The notes under the pieces: generated by a model
Told to the model about the DNA's origin: nothing
The model's input: only the letters and a program-made list of their open reading frames with translations
Databases searched by the model: none
Program-made: the position numbers and the translations under genes
From: JALQXV01 sp964540445
GTDB lineage: Bacteria; Patescibacteriota; Saccharimonadia; Saccharimonadales; 2-12-FULL-41-12
Assembly (NCBI GenBank): GCA_964540445.1
Contig: CAZIMF010000029.1
Span: 1-10,152 of the forward strand
DNA length: 10,152 bases
Reading direction: 5' to 3'
Shown here: piece after piece, positions 1-5,435 of the stretch
Position numbering within the stretch: the stretch's first letter is position 1
Layout of the letters: every line of letters starts with the position of its first letter

Positions 1-160
1 CGTAACGGCGCTGCTCTTCAGCATAAATGGTGTCAAAAGCCAGACTAGATTTACCCGATCCACTGAGTCCTGTAATTACGACTAATTTCCCGCGCGGTAT
101 ATCGACGCTGACATTCTTTAAGTTATGTTCGCGTGCTCCGCGAATTGAAATAAACTCCAT
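1..160 (-). CDS. uvrA: UvrA, excinuclease ABC subunit A, N-terminal fragment (5' end of gene)
   Basis: UvrA is the damage-sensing ATPase of nucleotide excision repair; it dimerises, binds distorted DNA and loads UvrB. Only the first 53 codons are in the window; the gene runs off the left edge. The visible start is diagnostic: MEFISIRGAREHNLKNV, then a strand leading into the first Walker A loop GLSGSGKS (residues 31-38), followed by SLAFDTIYAEEQRRY, a signature of UvrA ATPase domain I. The ATG at 158-160 is chosen because the conserved family N-terminus begins within a few residues of it. There is no good Shine-Dalgarno sequence; a TATAAT box lies 12 nt upstream. It diverges from the PGPGW membrane protein gene. 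Identity is very secure; domain completeness cannot be judged from the fragment. Confidence 0.97.
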   Translation of the reverse strand, partial: MEFISIRGAREHNLKNVSVDIPRGKLVVITGLSGSGKSSLAFDTIYAEEQRRY

Positions 161-172
161 ATATGGCTATCC

Positions 173-178
173 ATTATA
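173..178 (-). promoter_or_regulatory. -10 box of uvrA (TATAAT)
   Basis: Read on the minus strand this is a perfect TATAAT, 12 nt before the uvrA ATG, giving a predicted leader of only about 5 nt. The -35 position at 17-bp spacing (196-201) reads TAGTGT, a poor match lying inside the 194-207 palindrome, so a protein bound there could influence uvrA. The LexA box consensus is not evident. The hexamer is seen; the promoter role is inferred. Confidence 0.6.
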
Positions 179-193
179 GGCTTTTTTCTCCTT

Positions 194-207
194 AAACACT
201 AGTGTTT
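194..207. repeat. 14-bp perfect palindrome between divergent genes
   Basis: AAACACTAGTGTTT is a perfect 14-bp palindrome in the 94-bp divergent region between uvrA and the PGPGW gene. It covers the uvrA -35 position and lies 34 bp upstream of the -10 box of the rightward gene. A dimeric regulator site is the natural guess. The right half with its flank (ACTAGTGTTTGGTATC) resembles ACTAGTGTTTAGTATA at 9889-9904, in front of the ftsA-like gene. Confidence 0.4.
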
Positions 208-241
208 GGTATCATCCCCCTAGCTGGCCAGTTTGGTGCGC

Positions 242-247
242 TATACT
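242..247 (+). promoter_or_regulatory. -10 box of PGPGW membrane protein gene (TATACT)
   Basis: TATACT matches the -10 consensus at five of six positions and ends 7 nt before the ATG at 255. Transcription would start at or next to the start codon, giving a leaderless mRNA. That agrees with the absence of any purine-rich Shine-Dalgarno sequence before the ATG. No convincing -35 hexamer is seen at 16-18 bp spacing. Confidence 0.5.
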
Positions 248-254
248 ATGCACC

Positions 255-683
255 ATGAAGCAGACTAAAAAAGATCGGCCATTTTACCAACGCGTTCTTA
301 TTGATATGGCTGGATTTGGCTTAATGATTGCCTCTGTTTTGCTTGGTTGGTTACCAGGACCGGGCGGCATACCATTATTTTTAGCCGGTCTTGGCTTGGT
401 CTCGCTCAACCATGAATGGGCAGCAAACCTACTCAAGAATTTTGAAAAAAGACGTGAGGCGATTACTGACAAATACTTAATGTCCAGCCCTCGCACATCG
501 CACATAATAGATTTTGTAAGTTTGGTCACAATGATAAGCGGTTTATATCTGGCAATTGCTCAGTCTGGCTTGCTCTATAAGGGCCTCGGTTTAGCTCTCA
601 CGAGCGTTAGTTTGATAGTACTTCTTAGTAACCAAAAACGCTTTGAGCGTATTGCTGCCAGGTTTAAAAAGCATAATAAGTAA
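255..683 (+). CDS. PGPGW-type transmembrane protein
   Basis: This is a 142-residue integral membrane protein of unknown function. The recognisable part is the segment GWLPGPGGIPLFLAGLGLVS (residues 31-50), the glycine-proline signature of the family named putative transmembrane protein PGPGW, preceded by a hydrophobic helix at about 15-31. A basic, charged loop follows (about 60-80), then two more hydrophobic stretches (about 85-103 and 106-125) and a very basic tail ending FKKHNK. Three to four membrane passes with lysine-rich cytosolic ends fit the positive-inside rule. Family members are small and have no assigned reaction. The ATG at 255 is the first in frame and has no Shine-Dalgarno sequence, only a -10 box 7 nt upstream. 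Family call fairly secure; function unknown. Confidence 0.85.
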   Translation: MKQTKKDRPFYQRVLIDMAGFGLMIASVLLGWLPGPGGIPLFLAGLGLVSLNHEWAANLLKNFEKRREAITDKYLMSSPRTSHIIDFVSLVTMISGLYLAIAQSGLLYKGLGLALTSVSLIVLLSNQKRFERIAARFKKHNK

Positions 684-713
684 CACCTTAGCATAAGCAT
701 TTATAAAATATAC

Positions 714-741
714 TTGTTTTATTTACAAAATTATATACAAT
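714..741 (+). promoter_or_regulatory. Predicted promoter of the 62-aa membrane protein gene
   Basis: TTGTTT (714-719) and TACAAT (736-741) are separated by 16 bp within an AT-rich stretch. Transcription from here would give a leader of about 40 nt before the ATG at 789, long enough to carry the GGGAG Shine-Dalgarno at 776-780. The 105-bp gap between the two plus-strand genes holds no other recognisable element. Confidence 0.45.
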
Positions 742-788
742 TACTCTCATAACCTTATAAACCTATAAAGTGGTCGGGAGAATTGGCA

Positions 789-977
789 ATGTTAGAGTTC
801 ATCGTTTTAGGACACATTCCTGGAACTGATATTTATTTATCGTTTGTCGCTGTGGCGATAATTACAATCGATATATTGTTTACGGTTGGAGTTTTTAAAG
901 TGCTAGGGCGCATATTCCAAGCACACTTCAGAGCGATTCAAACAAAATACGCCTTAGTTGTAGTTCATACAATTTAA
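789..977 (+). CDS. Small single-pass membrane protein, function unknown
   Basis: This gene encodes 62 residues starting MLEFIVLGHIPGTDIYLSF. A hydrophobic segment follows (VAVAIITIDILFTVGVFKVL, about residues 20-39), then a basic tail with R, H and K residues. One membrane span with a short N-terminal region carrying the turn-like motif GHIPGTD is the only structure visible. I place the start at ATG 789 rather than the in-frame TTG at 783. GGGAG at 776-780 sits 8 nt before the ATG but only 2 nt before the TTG. Having its own promoter-like sequence and a strong ribosome-binding site argues that it is real and expressed. I do not recognise a family with certainty. It converges with sbcB, 25 bp away. 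Confidence 0.7.
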   Translation: MLEFIVLGHIPGTDIYLSFVAVAIITIDILFTVGVFKVLGRIFQAHFRAIQTKYALVVVHTI

Positions 978-986
978 ATCAATCAA

Positions 987-1004
987 GGCTGTGCCAACAC
1001 AGCT
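987..1004. terminator. Small hairpin between convergent genes
   Basis: GCTGTG (988-993) and CACAGC (998-1003) form a perfect 6-bp stem around a CCAA loop, extended by a possible G-T pair. It lies between the stops of the 62-aa gene and sbcB and overlaps the sbcB stop codon at 1003-1005. Neither side has a strong U-tract; on the minus strand only a mixed CTTGATTGATTT follows. It may be a weak bidirectional terminator or a 3'-end stabiliser. Confidence 0.35.
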
Positions 1005-2457
1005 ATGTATCTAGTGTAGGGACAATGCTCTCGGCATATAAACGCAGCTCTTCAAGCAAGAAGTGCTTGTTTTCGTCGGTTGTTGTTTGTGAGAGTTCTT
1101 GCAAACGGGCGCCAAACTGGGCTAACTGGCTGCCGGCCCCACCGCCAACCAGTGCCTGTTCGCGGTGCGCTTCCCAGATAGCTCGTTCTTCGTCGGTTAA
1201 ATACTTTGGGTAGTTGCGAGCCTTGTAGAGGGGTAATAAGTTTTTAAGTCGTTCATCTTTAAAGGCATCGGCGAACTTGCTGAGTTCTTGAGGCTGTGCT
1301 TTGTGTAACGAATCGGATACAGCGCGGTCGCTATCCGGAATGAATTTATCGTACAGCTGTTCGTCAGGATTAACCACGCCTGACTGTGGCTTGAACTGTT
1401 GCGCCCAGCGTTTATCTCGTTCAATATTCATAATTTCGACTGCTTTGACGACAGCATCGTAAAAACCTGTGCCCGACTTTAAGATTGCGCGATGTTTTTC
1501 GATTAGTTTTAAATCAATGGCAAGTCGAGTCATACTGTCTTTATCGAGAACACCAAGCGGCGCAACAGCCGGGCACCGATTAAACTGCACGGCTTTGACG
1601 GGCAACCTGATGGATTCTTTATCTGTAGTGTATCGCCATGCCTCGACCAGTTCATCGACAGACATTTTCAGGAATGGCGTTGGATTATGGCGTAAATCAT
1701 AGACTAAGGCACCTTGACTGGTTGGATGAACTCCCAGGTTAATGACGACGGTAGTCTTTTCGAATTCGCTTGGGAAACGACCGCTTGCGTAAACAAATGG
1801 CTGGCCAGATAGTACCAGCTTTGAGACCTCTTTTTTGTTTCGCATAGTAAACAAATAATCAAATAGTTTTGGCTGCTTAGTTTTGATCATATCTGCGACA
1901 GCGATTGTAGCGTTAACATCGCTCAGGGCATTATGGGCTGCCTCGTGGGTTAACTTGTTAGAAGCAGTAAGTAGCTCTAGCCGATTTGTTGCCACACCAG
2001 CTTCATCGGTGGGCCAATTCATACCTTCGGGACGGAGGGCTCTGGTCATACGGACAACGTCGAGTAAATCCCACCGGCTACTACCGTTCTTCCATTGCCA
2101 GGCATACGGGTCGTAAAAATTACGATACAGCAGGAAACGCATAAATTCGTCGTCAAAACGAACGCTGTTATAGCCGACAAAACAGGTATTAGGTGCAACT
2201 ATTTCTTTTGCAAACAGCTCGCAAAATTCGGCTTCGGTTATACCTTCTTGAAGCGTTTGCTGAGGCGTAATGCCCGTTATAAGGATAGAATCGGGGTCGG
2301 GTAAAACATCTTCGCTTAGTTTGATTAAAATATTATAAGGGTCGCCGATGGGCTGTAATTGCATATCAGTGCGTTGCCCGGCAAACTGCATAACGCGTGA
2401 TTTGCGGGCATCAATACCGCTGGTTTCAATATCATAAAAGAAAAAACTGTCCGCCAT
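1003..2457 (-). CDS. sbcB: Exodeoxyribonuclease I
   Basis: Exonuclease I degrades single-stranded DNA 3' to 5' and acts in recombination, mismatch repair and end processing. The 484-residue product resembles E. coli SbcB along nearly its whole length. The N-terminal DEDDh domain (about 1-200) carries FYDIET with D9 and E11, ITGITPQ (60-66), GYNSVRFDDEF with D102, YRNFYDPYAW (111-120), RWDLLDV (128-134) and LRPEGMNWP (141-149). It ends in HNALSDVNAT with H175 and D180 as the last catalytic pair. QPKLFDYLF then leads into the SH3-like and helical C-terminal parts, including a NRCP segment (293-296) and YKARNYP (411-417), both matching E. coli equivalents. All catalytic residues are present. It starts at ATG 2457, 9 nt after an extended -10 box, and lies 53 bp downstream of obgE. 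Confidence 0.96.
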   Translation of the reverse strand: MADSFFFYDIETSGIDARKSRVMQFAGQRTDMQLQPIGDPYNILIKLSEDVLPDPDSILITGITPQQTLQEGITEAEFCELFAKEIVAPNTCFVGYNSVRFDDEFMRFLLYRNFYDPYAWQWKNGSSRWDLLDVVRMTRALRPEGMNWPTDEAGVATNRLELLTASNKLTHEAAHNALSDVNATIAVADMIKTKQPKLFDYLFTMRNKKEVSKLVLSGQPFVYASGRFPSEFEKTTVVINLGVHPTSQGALVYDLRHNPTPFLKMSVDELVEAWRYTTDKESIRLPVKAVQFNRCPAVAPLGVLDKDSMTRLAIDLKLIEKHRAILKSGTGFYDAVVKAVEIMNIERDKRWAQQFKPQSGVVNPDEQLYDKFIPDSDRAVSDSLHKAQPQELSKFADAFKDERLKNLLPLYKARNYPKYLTDEERAIWEAHREQALVGGGAGSQLAQFGARLQELSQTTTDENKHFLLEELRLYAESIVPTLDT

Positions 2458-2466
2458 AATACCTCT

Positions 2467-2475
2467 AGTGTAGCA
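2467..2475 (-). promoter_or_regulatory. Extended -10 promoter of sbcB (TGC-TACACT)
   Basis: On the minus strand TACACT (2467-2472) is preceded directly by TGC, forming an extended -10 element, and ends 9 nt before the sbcB ATG. No good -35 is visible, which is normal for extended -10 promoters. AGAGG lies only 4 nt before the ATG and would sit near the very 5' end of the message, so it may not act as a ribosome-binding site. Confidence 0.45.
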
Positions 2476-2479
2476 CTGG

Positions 2480-2498
2480 ATTGTTACCTAATTGTTAC
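2480..2498. repeat. Direct repeat of 8 bp with 11-bp period
   Basis: ATTGTTAC occurs at 2480-2487 and again at 2491-2498, separated by CTA. The 11-bp period places both copies on the same face of the helix, just upstream of the sbcB -10 box, in the 53-bp gap after obgE. This could be a regulator site or chance in an AT-rich spacer. Confidence 0.4.
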
Positions 2499-2510
2499 TT
2501 AATTCTTATA

Positions 2511-3785
2511 TTAATACTTGATGCGTCCGTATTCGCGCTTACCGCCAAAAATTATTTCGGTATCTGGTTCAATTCGTTTCCGTTCCAGTTGATGCATAAT
2601 GCCAAGCTTACGCATAATATCACGCAGCCGATCGACTCCTTCTTCATTTTCAAAGTCAGTGCGCATAGCAAAACGCTCAATTTTTTCGCCGGTAACTACA
2701 AAGCCTTCATCGGTTTGGGTAATCTGCCAAGCGTCAACGGTGTCGGGCAAGCTTATAACTGGCAACTCTTCTTCGGCCAATGCCTCAATTTCAGCCGTTT
2801 GTTTAACCACTGAAGCAACTGCGTACATTAGCTCTTTAAGGTTTTTACCGCTACTAGCTGATATTGCAAAAATCTGGGCATCTTTGGCGGCTACTTTTTT
2901 TAGTGACTTCATCTGATCTGCGATAATTTCATCATCTAAACCATCGACCTTATTGATCGCAATAATTTCTGGCTTTTTTGATAAGTCTATGCGATATGCC
3001 GCCAGTTCTTTGCGGATAGCTTTATAGGTAGCAGCAATGTCTTCCTGGTAGGCATCAATAAGATGAACCAATACTTTCGTTCGTTCAACATGGCGTAAAA
3101 ATTCATCGCCTAACCCTTTACCTTCGCTTGCGCCTTCGATGAGACCAGGGATATCGGCTATGAGTACACTCGTATCTTTGGATATATCGGCAACGCCAAG
3201 GTTTGGCCGGATAGTAGTAAAAGCGTAATCAGCAATTTCTGGTTTAGCATTGGTAACCCGTGATAACAATGTCGATTTACCCGCGTTTGGCATCCCGATC
3301 AGCCCCACTTCAGCGATTATTTTTAACTCAAAGGTTGCTTCATACTCTTCGCCGGGTTCACCTTTTTCAGCAATCCTGGGCGTCTGACGTCGACTACTAA
3401 TAAAGTGAGCATTCCCAAAGCCGCCCTTGCCGCCTTTTGCCACGACAACTTCTTGGCCATCATGGGTAATGTCTGCCATTTCAACACCTTCTTGATTTAC
3501 AATGACTGTGCCCACAGGCACCATCACCCGCAAGTCTTTGCCCGACCGACCGTGTTTCTTTTGCTTAAAGCCTGGTTTGCCCGAATCGGCAACCAGCTCT
3601 TTTTGATAACGGAAGGTTGCTAGTGTATTTTGATTCCGACTGCCGATAATTACGATGTCACCGCCCTTGCCGCCGTCGCCGCCGTCCGGGCCGCCACGAT
3701 CAATAAACTTCTCATGGCGAAAACTGACAACACCGTTGCCGCCGTCGCCGCCTTTAAGAATAATTTGCGTTTTATCAATAAACAT
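2511..3785 (-). CDS. obgE: GTPase ObgE/CgtA, ribosome assembly factor
   Basis: Obg is an essential GTPase of large-subunit ribosome maturation and stringent-response signalling. All three family domains are present in 424 residues. The glycine-rich Obg fold occupies about 1-158, with KGGDGGNG at 11-18 and GGPDGGDGGKGGD at 31-43. The G domain covers about 159-330: G1 GMPNAGKS (164-171), G2 around YAFTTIRPN (187-195), G3 DIPG (211-214), G4 NKVD (278-281) and G5 SAS (309-311). A C-terminal OCT domain spans about 350-420 (WQITQTDEGFVVTGEKIERF onward). OCT is missing in some bacteria, so this is the long form. ATG at 3785 begins the canonical MFIDK start. There is no Shine-Dalgarno sequence; a TATACT box inside a 19-bp palindrome abuts the start codon. 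Confidence 0.97.
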   Translation of the reverse strand: MFIDKTQIILKGGDGGNGVVSFRHEKFIDRGGPDGGDGGKGGDIVIIGSRNQNTLATFRYQKELVADSGKPGFKQKKHGRSGKDLRVMVPVGTVIVNQEGVEMADITHDGQEVVVAKGGKGGFGNAHFISSRRQTPRIAEKGEPGEEYEATFELKIIAEVGLIGMPNAGKSTLLSRVTNAKPEIADYAFTTIRPNLGVADISKDTSVLIADIPGLIEGASEGKGLGDEFLRHVERTKVLVHLIDAYQEDIAATYKAIRKELAAYRIDLSKKPEIIAINKVDGLDDEIIADQMKSLKKVAAKDAQIFAISASSGKNLKELMYAVASVVKQTAEIEALAEEELPVISLPDTVDAWQITQTDEGFVVTGEKIERFAMRTDFENEEGVDRLRDIMRKLGIMHQLERKRIEPDTEIIFGGKREYGRIKY

Positions 3786-3804
3786 TTCTATATAGTATAT
3801 AGAA
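3786..3804 (-). promoter_or_regulatory. obgE -10 box within a 19-bp perfect palindrome
   Basis: The arms TTCTATATA and TATATAGAA flank a single central base and abut the obgE start codon. Within it, on the minus strand, TATACT at 3794-3799 is a five-of-six -10 match ending 8 nt before the ATG. A protein binding this dyad would block the promoter, and in RNA the dyad could pair only if transcription began upstream. The palindrome is seen directly; promoter and operator roles are inferred. AT-rich composition raises the odds of chance symmetry somewhat. Confidence 0.55.
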
Positions 3805-3843
3805 GATGTGCCATTAACACCAGTAGCACCGTGTTCTCAAGTA

Positions 3844-3886
3844 CTATATCTGCGTTTCATGAAATTTTAATGAACTCCAGATATAG
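3844..3886. repeat. Inverted repeat, 9-bp arms with 25-nt loop
   Basis: CTATATCTG (3844-3852) and CAGATATAG (3878-3886) are perfect inverted copies. The loop contains a second perfect palindrome, TTTCATGAAA (3855-3864). It lies 59-101 bp upstream of the obgE start in the 209-bp gap after the LysM-CHAP gene. It could be a regulator site or an RNA hairpin at the 3' end of the upstream transcript. No U-tract follows. Confidence 0.45.
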
Positions 3887-3909
3887 CAGTAAAATACATG
3901 ATACTCCGA

Positions 3910-3937
3910 GATAACTGCGAATTACTTCGCGGTTATC
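3910..3937. repeat. 12-bp hairpin with TTAC loop downstream of LysM-CHAP gene
   Basis: GATAACTGCGAA (3910-3921) and TTCGCGGTTATC (3926-3937) pair over 12 positions with one mismatch (G-T on one strand) around a 4-nt loop. It starts 57 nt after the LysM-CHAP stop and is the strongest hairpin in the window. Neither side carries the run of U needed for intrinsic termination; the minus-strand side continues TCGGAGTATC. A factor-assisted terminator, an mRNA-stabilising stem or a protein site are possible. Confidence 0.55.
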
Positions 3938-3968
3938 GAGTCCGCATAGAGAAAAGAGCAGCGTAGCG

Positions 3969-3994
3969 TTGAGAAAAACGAAGATTTGTCTCAA
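3969..3994. repeat. Short inverted repeat just after LysM-CHAP stop codon
   Basis: TTGAGA (3969-3974) and TCTCAA (3989-3994) form 6-bp arms around a 14-nt loop, directly next to the LysM-CHAP stop at 3995-3997. On the minus-strand RNA the loop ends in UUUU before the second arm, which is not terminator order. It is weak alone but is one of several dyads packed into this 209-bp gap. Confidence 0.3.
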
Positions 3995-5218
3995 TTAATA
4001 GATGAAGGCGTAGTTGCCAAATTCGCTTGGCTGGATTGTTCGGTAAGTTACTCTGCCCCATGATGGGTAGTTCATGTCAGAGACAAGAGCCGAGCCGTCA
4101 TCGTTGACCTTTTCAACAAAGGCAACATGGCCCAGACCACCGATATTCTTGTGATACAACACGGCACCGGCTTGCGGTAGATTACCGGTTGGTAACCCAG
4201 CCTTGCGGGCTAAACTGAGCCATGAGCTAGCATTACCAAGGTTTTTAGGGACTGGATTACCGATTTGAATGCGACGATTGGCAGCGTGCCAGGTACACCA
4301 GCCATAGTCGTAGCCATTGCCACCGTACAATGCCGTGCTTCCAAAAGAGAAACCAGCTGATCCGCTGCCACCCGTACGGATACCGTATGAAGCAGTGCGG
4401 ACTTCGGCCGGCTGAATAGCGTCGGGGATGACAATTACTTCACCCAGTTTAAAAGAACCACTAAGCTCGGCATCGTTAAAGGCGATTAACTGTTCTTTAG
4501 AAACATTGTATTTACTGGCTAAGCTATCGGGGGTATCGCCAGCTTTTACAGTATAAGTAATACCATTTACCGGGCTAACGGTTATTACTTTACCGGCTGG
4601 AACGGTTTCACCGCTAATGCCATTTGAAAAACGAATGGTATCGGGGGTAACACCGAATTTAGCAGCAATAGCGCTGACGGTTTCGCCGGCGACAACGGTG
4701 TATGATTTAATGTCTTTTTTAGATTTTAAGGTGGTAGAAACGATTTGTGGCTTAGAAAGTACTTGATCATCAGACGATGATACGGCTAGCTCGGCGCTAG
4801 CAGTGTCGGCTTTATTAATAACGGCGGTAGATTCTTCGAGTTGGACCAGGCGGGAAACATGCACGGCTACATCGGTAGAAGCAAGCGTATCAAGTGGTTT
4901 TGATTCAACTGATGTGTCGCTTGATATAAGGGCTTTGGCAGAGCTATGGGCTGAACCATTCGTTGAGCCTGAAGAAACCTGAGTAATACTAACGCCAATA
5001 GCTGCAAGAAGAGCTATATTAGCTGTCACTATAGAGAAGCGCATAAATCGCTTTTTAGATTTCTTATTGAGACGACGAAAAGAGCGTCGGAGTGACAGAG
5101 TAGGGGTTTTTGCAGCAGTGCGAGGTTTAGTATGTGCACCTGCGGTTAAACTATGGCTACGGATATGCGTTCTCCCGGCATCCAAAGTATTGCTACTAAG
5201 GTAAATGATGCCCAGCAA
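3995..5218 (-). CDS. Membrane-anchored LysM-CHAP peptidoglycan hydrolase
   Basis: This is a predicted cell-wall amidase or endopeptidase of 407 residues. A very basic cytosolic tail (about 1-60, ending LNKKSKKRFMR) precedes one hydrophobic anchor (61-80). A Ser/Thr/Ala-rich linker (81-170) follows, then two LysM peptidoglycan-binding motifs (about 171-215, YTVVAGETVSAIAAKFGV; and 220-265, YTVKAGDTPDSLASKYNVS). The CHAP domain is C-terminal (about 298-407). CHAP landmarks are GWCTWHAANRR with catalytic Cys308, PQAGAVL, GHVAFVEKV with catalytic His364, and SDMNYPSWG, whose Asn383 may complete the active site. The start is uncertain. TTG at 5218 is the furthest upstream after an in-frame TAG; a later TTG (residue 12) or Met59 could be used. 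The gene has its own predicted promoter 154-182 bp upstream. Architecture secure; exact bond cut not knowable here. Confidence 0.9.
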   Translation of the reverse strand: MLGIIYLSSNTLDAGRTHIRSHSLTAGAHTKPRTAAKTPTLSLRRSFRRLNKKSKKRFMRFSIVTANIALLAAIGVSITQVSSGSTNGSAHSSAKALISSDTSVESKPLDTLASTDVAVHVSRLVQLEESTAVINKADTASAELAVSSSDDQVLSKPQIVSTTLKSKKDIKSYTVVAGETVSAIAAKFGVTPDTIRFSNGISGETVPAGKVITVSPVNGITYTVKAGDTPDSLASKYNVSKEQLIAFNDAELSGSFKLGEVIVIPDAIQPAEVRTASYGIRTGGSGSAGFSFGSTALYGGNGYDYGWCTWHAANRRIQIGNPVPKNLGNASSWLSLARKAGLPTGNLPQAGAVLYHKNIGGLGHVAFVEKVNDDGSALVSDMNYPSWGRVTYRTIQPSEFGNYAFIY

Positions 5219-5245
5219 AAATACGTTCTACATTAATTGATATTT

Positions 5246-5271
5246 ACAAGATTTTTACTTAAGCATCTTGT
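5246..5271. repeat. Hairpin in the leader of the LysM-CHAP gene
   Basis: ACAAGAT (5246-5252) and ATCTTGT (5265-5271) form a perfect 7-bp stem around a 12-nt loop that contains the palindrome CTTAAG. It ends 28 bp before the TTG start. If transcription begins near 5365, this stem lies in a leader of about 145 nt. No family of riboswitch is recognised. The rest of the 217-bp gap (5219-5435) is AT-rich and holds the promoter and the 5363-5419 dyad. Confidence 0.4.
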
Positions 5272-5362
5272 GTAATAGTTACTTACTTATGAGCGTATTT
5301 AGGACAGCACAAAAAACGATTAAAGATTTAGATTAAACTAATTCTGTTCGTTTTTCATTACT

Positions 5363-5419
5363 GTAGAGACTATGATAGCAAAAAATCTTACAGAAAGCAA
5401 CCCTTTTTTAAGTCTCTAC
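5363..5419. repeat. Inverted repeat bracketing the LysM-CHAP promoter
   Basis: GTAGAGACT (5363-5371) and AGTCTCTAC (5411-5419) are perfect 9-bp inverted copies separated by 39 bp. The predicted promoter lies wholly between them: one arm abuts the -10 box on its downstream side, the other sits 10 bp upstream of the -35. This is a plausible pair of operator half-sites. As RNA read from mltG it could also form a long-loop stem. Confidence 0.5.
5372..5400 (-). promoter_or_regulatory. Promoter of the LysM-CHAP gene
   Basis: On the minus strand TTGCTT (5395-5400) and TATCAT (5372-5377) are spaced exactly 17 bp, and TGC directly before the -10 adds an extended element. This is the best complete promoter in the window. 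Transcription would start near 5365 and run about 145 nt to the TTG at 5218, in contrast to the very short leaders predicted for other genes. Confidence 0.65.
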
Positions 5420-5435
5420 CCCTGTTAACAATTTC

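Noticed and set aside
783..788. TTG at 783 as start of the small membrane protein
   Set aside because: GGGAG would be only 2 nt from TTG but is 8 nt from the in-frame ATG at 789, which is also the better start codon.
3660..3750. GC-rich CCGCC-type microrepeats
   Set aside because: These encode the glycine-rich GGPDGGDGGKGGD and nearby loops of the Obg fold and are explained by the protein.
5338..5358. Six-codon reading frame (MKNEQN) in the LysM-CHAP leader as an attenuator peptide
   Set aside because: No Shine-Dalgarno sequence, no run of regulatory codons and no terminator/antiterminator pair; such short frames are expected by chance.
5363..5419. Intrinsic terminator for mltG
   Set aside because: The arms are separated by 39 nt and not followed by a U-tract; the promoter-bracketing reading fits better.
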